From contig NZ_CP085193.1 in assembly GCF_024298965.1 (NCBI RefSeq), forward strand, positions 4,650,001-4,714,000: a stretch of DNA of 64,000 bases, in the 5' to 3' direction. Position 1 is the first letter of the stretch; each line of letters starts with the position of its first letter. Shown in pieces: positions 57,766 to 64,000 of the stretch. The DNA comes from Streptomyces rapamycinicus NRRL 5491. GTDB lineage: Bacteria > Actinomycetota > Actinomycetes > Streptomycetales > Streptomycetaceae. Below the pieces are notes generated by a model that searched no databases, was not told the origin of the DNA, and was given only the letters and a program-made list of their open reading frames with translations. Position numbers and translations under genes: made by a program.

Positions 57766-59774
57766 GCGGACGTCCTCGGCGTGGTGCGGTGCCATGCGCG
57801 CGTGGCCACTGTCTCTCCGTTCGCCCGTGCCTCGATGCTGCTGTCCATGATGAATTCCTCCGCCGTGGCCCGCAGTTCCATGGCGGTGACGACTTCCGCC
57901 TGCCAGTCCCCGCGCCGCAGCCGGATGGTCCACCGAGAGCTTGCCACGGCCGACAGCGGATCGCCGGAGCGGATGCGGTAAGTCTCGCGGGCGCTCTCCT
58001 CGTAGCGCAGTCCGTCCGGATAGGTGCGGGAGCCGCCGTAGTTCGGGTCCACCTCCAGCACCCACTCGCCCGTGGCGACGTCATGGGTGACGGTGCGTTC
58101 GGGGCGGGGTTCGGCGGGCGGGTCGACGGTCACGGGGAGCGGCGGGGCCTGCTCGGGCTCCTCGAAGGTGATCGGCGGGCGGCCCGCGTCGGCGCCCGGA
58201 TCCCGTACGGGCAGCAGCAGCGCGCTCCGACCGGGCCGTACGGTCAGTTGGCCGCGTTCGCCGTGCGGCCAGACCCACGGCCAGTACGCGTCGGAGACGG
58301 CGACCCTGACGCGGTGGCCGGGCGGGAAGGCGTAGCCGGTCCCGTTCAGCTCGAACTCGACGTCCTCGTATGTCCCCGGCTCCCACTCCACGGGCCGCTC
58401 CCGGCCGTGCCGGGACATCAGGTTGAGCACGCCGCGGGTGACCAGGGTGGAGGAGCCGTCGGGGGCCACGTCGCAGACGCGCGCGATGACATGGGCACGC
58501 GGGGTGGCGCTGTCCAGCCGCAGCCGTACGCGGGGGCGGCCCAGGATCTCCACCCGCTCGGTGAGCGGCGCCGAGTCGAAGCAGACCGAACGGCCGTCCT
58601 CCGCCCGCTGGTCGGGCGGCAGATCCGTGGCGTTGCCGAAGGGGAAGAAGCGGCCCGCGTCCAGCCCGGTGTGCGGCGGCGAGCGCACGATCACCGGCTC
58701 GTCGGCCGGGCCGCCGAGGGGACGTTCGTCCCAGCTGACGGACGGCGACGGCCAGGTGCCCTCGCCGACCCATCGGCCCGGCATCGTCTCGTACGAGGTG
58801 GCGGGCGGTACGGGGTCGTTGATCCAGGCGCGGAGCCTCGGCTCGTCCAGCACACCGGTCGGCTCGTCCTTGAGCCAGTGGTCCCACCAGCGCAGGGTCT
58901 CCTGGAGGAAGCCGATCGCCGGGCCCGGCGGCAGCCCCCGGTCGGGGTACTGGTGCGACCAGGGGCCGATCAGCCCCCGTACGGGCGCGTCGAGGCGCTC
59001 CAGCAGACGCAGCACGGTGTCCCGGTACGGATCGGCCCAGCCGCCGACCGCGAGCACGGCGGCCTCGATCGCGCCGTAGTCCTCGCAGACGCTGCCGTGC
59101 CGCCAGTAGTCGTCCCGCTCCTGGTGGGCGAGCCAGGTGTGCAGATACGGCTCCAGCGCGTCGAGCCGCTCCCGCCACATCGGCAGCCAGCGGTCCTCGC
59201 CGACGGAGGTGGGGTGCGGGGGGCGGGCCGTGAACGCGAGCATGGTCCCGGCCCACGCGAGCATGTCGATGCCGAGGACGGCGCCGCCGGTGTAGTGGAC
59301 GTCGTTGTCGTAACGGTCGTCCGTGGAGCAGACGGTGACGATCGCCTTCAGCGGGGCGGGGCGCAGGGCGGCGATCTGGAGCGAGTTGAAGCCGCCCCAG
59401 GAGATGCCGAACATGCCCACCTTGCCGGTGCACCAGGGCTGCGCGGCCAGCCAGTTCACGACGTCGACGCCGTCGGCGAGCTCGGTCGCCGTGTACTCGT
59501 CGAGCATCACGCCCTCCGAGTCCCCGCTGCCGCGCAGATCGACCCGTACGGAGGCGTAGCCGTGCCCGGCGTACCAGGGGTGACGCTGCGCGTCGCGCGG
59601 GGCGGTCCAGTCGCTCTTGCGGTACGGAAGGTATTCGAGCAGGGCGGGGACGGGGGCGGTCTCGGCGTCCGCCGGGCGCCAGATGCGTGCGTGCAGCCGC
59701 GTCTGCCCGTCCCGGGTGGGGATCCACGCGTCCTCGACGCATACCTCGCGGTCGAACGTCTCGCGGTACTTCAC
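57762..59774 (-). CDS. CocE/NonD family (X-Pro peptidase-like) serine hydrolase
   Basis: A 670-residue alpha/beta-hydrolase of the cocaine-esterase/X-Pro dipeptidyl-peptidase S15 class. N-terminal hydrolase domain: LLEYLPYRKSDW, VDLRGSGDSEG and nucleophile elbow MFGISWGG; the catalytic His is in LIGPWSHQYPDRG; an inserted cap and the C-terminal jelly-roll (RPRVRLRLDSATPRAH, PPGHRVRVAVSDAYWPWVWP) follow. No signal peptide, so cytoplasmic. Natural substrates are probably esters or amide-linked acyl compounds. Confidence 0.92.
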   Translation of the reverse strand: MKYRETFDREVCVEDAWIPTRDGQTRLHARIWRPADAETAPVPALLEYLPYRKSDWTAPRDAQRHPWYAGHGYASVRVDLRGSGDSEGVMLDEYTATELADGVDVVNWLAAQPWCTGKVGMFGISWGGFNSLQIAALRPAPLKAIVTVCSTDDRYDNDVHYTGGAVLGIDMLAWAGTMLAFTARPPHPTSVGEDRWLPMWRERLDALEPYLHTWLAHQERDDYWRHGSVCEDYGAIEAAVLAVGGWADPYRDTVLRLLERLDAPVRGLIGPWSHQYPDRGLPPGPAIGFLQETLRWWDHWLKDEPTGVLDEPRLRAWINDPVPPATSYETMPGRWVGEGTWPSPSVSWDERPLGGPADEPVIVRSPPHTGLDAGRFFPFGNATDLPPDQRAEDGRSVCFDSAPLTERVEILGRPRVRLRLDSATPRAHVIARVCDVAPDGSSTLVTRGVLNLMSRHGRERPVEWEPGTYEDVEFELNGTGYAFPPGHRVRVAVSDAYWPWVWPHGERGQLTVRPGRSALLLPVRDPGADAGRPPITFEEPEQAPPLPVTVDPPAEPRPERTVTHDVATGEWVLEVDPNYGGSRTYPDGLRYEESARETYRIRSGDPLSAVASSRWTIRLRRGDWQAEVVTAMELRATAEEFIMDSSIEARANGETVATRAWHRTTPRTSA

Positions 59775-60200
59775 GTATCTCCTCTACCTGGTGTTGTGGT
59801 GGGGGTGGGGGTGCGCGCGCGGGTGCGGGTGCGAGTACGGGTACGGGTACGGGTGCGGGTGCGCCTGCGGCGGGCGACTCCCCCACCCCGCCCCTCCCCG
59901 AACCCGGAGGCGCCGCCCCCGGCCCCCGCTCCTCAATCGCCGGAGGGGCTTGGTCTGCCCCTTCCCGAACCATGGGCTCCGCCCCTGGGCCCCGCTCCTC
60001 AATCGCCGGAGGGGCTTGCGGGTTGTGGGCAATCGTTCCGCCGAGGGGGCGCCTCCCAGCGGTAGCTGGGGGAGGGACGGGCGGGCACAACCCGGCCACC
60101 GGCGTGCAGGCGGCGGCGATACCTCGGGGGGCAGCTCTTGGGGCGGAGCCCCAGCGGGGGCCGGGGCTGGGCCCCGGTTCGGGAAGGGGCGGGGTGGGGG
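59775..60200. repeat. Repeat-rich intergenic region
   Basis: About 426 bp without a gene. From 59805 to 59872 hexamers GGGTAC/GGGTGC alternate. Two identical 28-bp copies (59925-59952 and 59991-60018), beginning CCCGCTCCTCAATCGCCGG and capable of folding on themselves, lie 66 bp apart. This unit is a very common Streptomyces intergenic palindrome. Confidence 0.8.
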
Positions 60201-62063
60201 CTAAGCATCCGCCGACCGCCACCTGCGCACCCGGTGGCCACCGCCCAGGTCGTCCCAGACGCCGTCCGGTTCGGCGCCGTCCTGCCAGGCGTCGGCCGCC
60301 TCGACGACGGCCTCGGCATCCGGGTCGGGTTCGAGGGCCGCGGCTATCAGTTGGCGGGTGTAGGGGTGGCCCGGAGCCGCGAAGACCGCGTCCGTCGGGC
60401 CCTCCTCCACCACCACCCCGTGCCGCAGCACCACCACCCGGTCCGCGATCCCCCGCACCACCGCCAGGTCGTGGCTGATGAACAGGCAGGCCAGCTCACG
60501 CTCCCGGCGCAGGTCGTCCAGCAGGCGCAACACATCGGCCTGTACGGACACGTCCAGCGCCGTCGTGATCTCGTCCGCGATCAGCAGATCGGGCTCACCG
60601 GCCAGCGCCCGGGCGATGCCGATGCGCTGGCGCTGGCCGCCGGACAGCTGGGCGGGGAGCCGGTCGGCGAAGTCGGGGTCGAGGCGGACGTCGGCGATCA
60701 GCTGACGGGCGCGCGACGCCGCCTCGCCCCGGGACCCGGCCGTACCGAAGAAGCGCAGCGGCCGCCGTACGGCATCGCCCACCGAGCGCCGAGGGTTGAG
60801 CGAGGTGTCGGCGTTCTGGAAGACGAGCTGGACGGTGCGGCGCAGGGCGAGCGGGCGCCGCCGCGCGGGGGCGCCCAGGTCCCCGTCGCGACCGGACGAG
60901 CCGCCGGGCAGGCCACCTGACGGGCCACCGGACCCGTCACCTGACGAACCGCCGGGCGGGACACCGGACCCGTCACCTGACGAACCGCCGGAAGAACCGC
61001 CGACCGAGCCACCCGACCCGCCGCCCCCGCACGCGGCCCTCATCGTTCCGCCCGACGGCTCCCGCAGCCCCGCCAGCGACCACGCGATCGTCGACTTACC
61101 GCTCCCCGACTCCCCCACCAGCGCCAGCACCTCACCGCGCCGCACGCTGAAGGACACCCCGTCCACGGCGCGGCTGGCCCCGTAGTCGATCGTCACCTCT
61201 CGTACGTCGACCACGTCCACCGCGCCCACTGAGTCCGCCCTCGGCCGGATCTCCCGCGTACCGTCCTCGCCCACCACCGCGAGCCCCGCGTCCGCGATGC
61301 GCGGGACGCTGGCCAGCAGTCGGCGGGTGTACGGGTCGGCGGGGGCGGCGAAGAGCCGTCGGGTGGGGGCGGCCTCGACGACCCGCCCGGCGTTCAGCAC
61401 GCACACCTCGTCGGCCATCCGCGCGACCACGCCCAGGTCATGGCTGACCAGGACGGCGGCGAGGCCGAGTTCCTCGCGGAGGGCGCTGATCAGGTCCAGC
61501 ACTCCGCGCTGGGTGATCACATCGAGACCCGTCGTGGGCTCGTCCAGTACGAGCACCTTGGGCCGGGCCGCGATCGCCATGGCGATGGCGACACGCTGCT
61601 GCTGCCCGCCGGAGAGTTCGTGCGGATAGCGGCGGGCGAGCTCGCGCGGGTTCGGCAGCCGCACCTGCTCCAACAGGTCGGTGACGGGCACCTCGCCACC
61701 CGCCTCCGCGATCTGCCGTCCGATCCGCATGGACGGCGTCAGGGCGTGGCCCGCGTTCTGCGCGACCATCGCGACCGTGCCGCCGCGCAGCCGCCGCAAC
61801 TCCCGCGCGGTCAGCGCGAAGACGTCCTCGCCGTCCACCGCGACGCGCCCACCCGTGATCCGGGAGCCGTGCCGCAGATGCCCAAGAAGCGTCGCGGCGA
61901 CCGTCGACTTGCCGCTGCCGGACTCGCCGACCAGGGCCAGCGTCCGGCCGGGGCTCACCTCCAGCGACACCTCCTGGACGACGGGCACCTCGCGCCCGCC
62001 CGAGCGGTACGCCACGGACAGCTCGTCCACCGACACGATGGGGGCCTTCGGCGACGTGGTCAT
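60201..62063 (-). CDS. Oligopeptide-type ABC importer, fused ATPase subunits (DppD-DppF like)
   Basis: Two ABC ATPase domains in one 620-residue chain. Domain 1: GESGSGKSTVAATL, SGGQQQRVAIAMAI, VLVLDEPTTGLD, with the DPYTRRLL zone of peptide importers. Domain 2: GESGSGKSTIAWSL, SGGQRQRIGIARAL, LLIADEITTALD. Between Walker A and the Q-loop of domain 2 is a 60-residue Gly/Ser/Asp-rich insertion encoded by tandem repeats. It is last in the operon, one base overlapping the second permease stop. Confidence 0.93.
   Translation of the reverse strand: MTTSPKAPIVSVDELSVAYRSGGREVPVVQEVSLEVSPGRTLALVGESGSGKSTVAATLLGHLRHGSRITGGRVAVDGEDVFALTARELRRLRGGTVAMVAQNAGHALTPSMRIGRQIAEAGGEVPVTDLLEQVRLPNPRELARRYPHELSGGQQQRVAIAMAIAARPKVLVLDEPTTGLDVITQRGVLDLISALREELGLAAVLVSHDLGVVARMADEVCVLNAGRVVEAAPTRRLFAAPADPYTRRLLASVPRIADAGLAVVGEDGTREIRPRADSVGAVDVVDVREVTIDYGASRAVDGVSFSVRRGEVLALVGESGSGKSTIAWSLAGLREPSGGTMRAACGGGGSGGSVGGSSGGSSGDGSGVPPGGSSGDGSGGPSGGLPGGSSGRDGDLGAPARRRPLALRRTVQLVFQNADTSLNPRRSVGDAVRRPLRFFGTAGSRGEAASRARQLIADVRLDPDFADRLPAQLSGGQRQRIGIARALAGEPDLLIADEITTALDVSVQADVLRLLDDLRRERELACLFISHDLAVVRGIADRVVVLRHGVVVEEGPTDAVFAAPGHPYTRQLIAAALEPDPDAEAVVEAADAWQDGAEPDGVWDDLGGGHRVRRWRSADA
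60927..60991 (-). repeat. 36-bp-period repeat inside the ATPase gene
   Basis: A 29-base segment beginning ACCGGACCCGTCACCTGACG (60927-60955) recurs exactly at 60963-60991, and diverged copies flank it. It encodes the Gly/Ser-rich insertion in the second ATPase domain. Confidence 0.9.
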
Positions 62064-62977
62064 CAGACGCCCTCCCTGATCCGGTCCACGCCCCACGCCT
62101 TCGACAGGCCGTCGGCCGCGAGGTTGAGCCCGACCACCATCGTGGCCAGGCCGATGATCGGCGCGAGGCTGGCCATCGGCACCACGGTGATCGCGGTGCG
62201 GTTCTCCGAGACCATCAGCCCCCAGTCGGGAGTGGGCGGATCCGCGCCGAAGCCGAGGAACGACAGCGAGGAGATCAGCAGCACCACCCACGACGCCCGC
62301 ATCGCGAACTCGACGCACACCACATCGCTGATGTTGGGCAGCACCTCGCGCCGCAGAATCGCCCAGGTGCTCTCGCCCCGGGCCCGCGCCGCGGTGACGT
62401 AGTCCTGGGGTACGACGGTGAGCGCGGCACCCCGCACCACCCGCACCACCTGGGGTACGCAGACGACGGCGATGGCCAGCACGATGACCGAGGACCCGGT
62501 GCCCAGCGCGGTGACGATCACCAGCAGGACGAGGATCGCGGGGATGGACAGCACCGCGTCCAGGACGCGCATGACCACATCGTCCAGCCAGCCGCCGCGC
62601 AGCGCGGCCGCACAGCCGAGGACGGTGCCGATGGCGATGGTGATGAGGGTCGCGGTGACGGAGACGCCGAGCGCGTACCGCCCGCCGTACAGCACCCGGG
62701 TCAGCACATCGCGCCCGTACTGGTCGGTGCCCGCCCAGTGGTCGGCGCTCGGCCCGAGCAGCGCGTGCGAGGCGTCGCCGGTGGTGGGGTGGTACGGGGT
62801 GAGCAGCGGGGCGAGCAGCGCGACCACCACGTGAACGGCGACGATCGCGAGCCCGATGACGGCCGGGCGGGAGGAGCGCACCGTGCGCCAGGTGCGGGCG
62901 GCGAAGCCGGGCCGTACGGGCGCCGGGCCCGCGGCGGCTGCCGGGACCGCGCCCACAGGCTCCTTCACAGAGCTCAT
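62063..62977 (-). CDS. ABC importer permease (DppC/OppC like)
   Basis: A 304-residue permease: six helices, N-terminal cytoplasmic Pro/Ala tail, the DppC-type GTDQYGRDVLTRVLYGGR loop, and the coupling motif VVPQDYVTAARARGESTWAI; LSFLGFGADPPTPDWGLMV is typical of the group. ATG 62977 overlaps the upstream permease stop (ATGA); the longer frame is spurious. Confidence 0.93.
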   Translation of the reverse strand: MSSVKEPVGAVPAAAAGPAPVRPGFAARTWRTVRSSRPAVIGLAIVAVHVVVALLAPLLTPYHPTTGDASHALLGPSADHWAGTDQYGRDVLTRVLYGGRYALGVSVTATLITIAIGTVLGCAAALRGGWLDDVVMRVLDAVLSIPAILVLLVIVTALGTGSSVIVLAIAVVCVPQVVRVVRGAALTVVPQDYVTAARARGESTWAILRREVLPNISDVVCVEFAMRASWVVLLISSLSFLGFGADPPTPDWGLMVSENRTAITVVPMASLAPIIGLATMVVGLNLAADGLSKAWGVDRIREGV

Positions 62978-63933
62978 CGGATCCTCCCTCCTCGGGTGCG
63001 GAGCTTGGGGTTGAGGGCCATGGACCCGAGGTCGGCGGCGAGGTTGCAGACGACGTAGACGACCGCGCTGATGAGGGCGATGGCCTGGATGACCGGCAGA
63101 TCGCGGTTCTGGACGGAGGTGAGCATCAGCTTCCCGATGCCGGGGTAGTTGAAGACGTTCTCGACCACGGCGACGCCGCCCACCAGCCAGGCCACATTGA
63201 GCGCGATGACGTGCAGCGTGGGCAGCAGGGCGCTGGGCAGCGCGTGCCGGGTGACCACGCGCCAGGTGGTCAGCCCCTTGAGCCGGGCCGTGGTGACGTA
63301 TTCGCTGGCCATGACGTCGATCACCGAGGTACGGGCCATCCGCACGATGTACGCGGCCATGACGATCGCGAGCGAGGCGGCGGGCAGCCACACCGCCGGG
63401 AGCAACTGTCCGAACCCGGCCCCCGGCCCGTACAGCACCACGGCGGGGAGCACCGGCACGGTGACGGAGAAGGCGAGCACCAGCACCGTGGCCACGACGA
63501 ATTCGGGGACGCTCATCCCGACCAGGCTGACCGTGGAGATCAGATGGTCGGGCCAGCGGTCGCGGTAGAGCCCGGCCACGACGCCGAGGACGACGGAGCC
63601 GGTGACCGCGAAGAGGACGGTGACGACGGCGATCATGGCGGAGTTGCCGAGGTACTGGGCGACCTCGCCGCCCACGGGCTTGGTGGTGACCAGTGAGGTG
63701 CCGAAGTCGCCGTGCAGGGCGCCCTTGATCCAGTCGGCGTAGCGCTCCCAGGCGGGCTGGTCGAGGCCCATCTGCTTGCGCAGCGCGGCGACCGCGTCGG
63801 GGGTGGCGTCCCTGCCGAGCACCTGCGTGGCGACATCGCCGGGCAGCGCCTGGACGGCCAGGAAGACCATGACCGAGGAGAGCAGCAGGGTGCCGAGCGC
63901 GGCGATCACGCGGCGGAGGAGGAAAGAGAACAT
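62974..63933 (-). CDS. ABC importer permease (DppB/OppB like)
   Basis: A 319-residue permease with N-terminal helix FLLRRVIAALGTLLLSSVMV, extracytoplasmic loop ALRKQMGLDQPAWERYADWI and LHGDFGTSLVTTKPV, and the EAA-type cytoplasmic loop YVTTARLKGLTTWRVV. ATG 63933 follows GAAGGGG and overlaps the binding-protein stop by one base (TGATG); the GTG three bases before is less likely. Confidence 0.93.
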   Translation of the reverse strand: MFSFLLRRVIAALGTLLLSSVMVFLAVQALPGDVATQVLGRDATPDAVAALRKQMGLDQPAWERYADWIKGALHGDFGTSLVTTKPVGGEVAQYLGNSAMIAVVTVLFAVTGSVVLGVVAGLYRDRWPDHLISTVSLVGMSVPEFVVATVLVLAFSVTVPVLPAVVLYGPGAGFGQLLPAVWLPAASLAIVMAAYIVRMARTSVIDVMASEYVTTARLKGLTTWRVVTRHALPSALLPTLHVIALNVAWLVGGVAVVENVFNYPGIGKLMLTSVQNRDLPVIQAIALISAVVYVVCNLAADLGSMALNPKLRTRGGRIR

Positions 63934-64000
63934 CACGCCCCCTTCAGCCCGATGTGCAGATAGTCGAACTCGAAGCCGTGCTCGGCGTAACCGCGCACCT
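63933..64000 (-). CDS. C-terminal end of the ABC importer substrate-binding protein
   Basis: Only the last 22 codons are inside the window, ending VRGYAEHGFEFDYLHIGLKG-Ala-stop directly overlapping the permease start. Position and coupling at the head of a DppBC-like operon make this the family-5 solute-binding protein; the rest lies beyond the window edge. Confidence 0.75.
   Translation of the reverse strand, partial: VRGYAEHGFEFDYLHIGLKGA

Overview
The window is a single contiguous stretch of very GC-rich, densely coding DNA with GTG starts, 4-nt start/stop overlaps, third-position G/C bias and gene content typical of a Streptomyces chromosome arm/core boundary: DasR-type operator at a chitinase, WhiJ-like XRE/DUF397 pair, PadR, IclR and TetR regulators, a Tad/Flp pilus locus, AhpCD/OxyR, cold-shock genes. 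No rRNA, tRNA, CRISPR array or biosynthetic gene cluster was seen.

Layout. 1-10.9 kb: end of an Nramp-like metal transporter, a class A penicillin-binding protein, an SPFH protein coupled to a ribbon-helix-helix protein, a PadR/ABC/FtsX export operon, and the divergent oxyR/ahpCD peroxide-defence module. 11-16.3 kb: AI-2E family permease, secreted transglycosylase-like protein, PhoH and undecaprenyl/polyprenyl diphosphate synthase, all leftward. 16.6-30.5 kb: prepilin peptidase, DUF192 protein, cold-shock-domain protein, an SLC13/ArsB-like permease, and then a leftward Tad pilus locus (CpaB, CpaE fused to a TadE domain, TadE with a long basic leader, TadA, TadB, TadC, Flp pilin, TadG-like protein, lipoprotein, OmpA-domain protein, plus an uncharacterised zinc-ribbon protein at the head).

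30.5-36.1 kb: a solitary TnpB (IS200/IS605-type nuclease) whose inferred omega-RNA guide nearly matches the catalytic-barrel start of the GH18 chitinase gene next to it, followed by a trypsin-like protease and a secreted M14 carboxypeptidase. 36.1-42.7 kb: WhiJ-like regulatory set, small unknown genes, and a cold-response cluster (CBS protein, DEAD-box helicase, CspA, MerR-like regulator) with long untranslated leaders, one of them about 0.8 kb and carrying five GCAGGAC repeats. 42.7-47.8 kb: an ABC exporter operon ending in a secreted YncE-propeller/phosphoesterase. 48-55.4 kb: GntP permease, RidA, IclR, KDG-type sugar kinase, and a divergent D-amino-acid lyase/deaminase plus D-aminoacylase; these probably form one catabolic regulon for D-amino acids and acidic sugars. 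55.4-64 kb: SDR/TetR divergent pair, CocE-type hydrolase with TetR, and the distal part of an oligopeptide-type ABC importer operon whose binding protein is cut by the window end.

Functions are inferred from family motifs visible in translations; no database search was possible. Start codons were re-chosen from Shine-Dalgarno spacing, overlaps and family N-termini where the longest reading frame was clearly too long.
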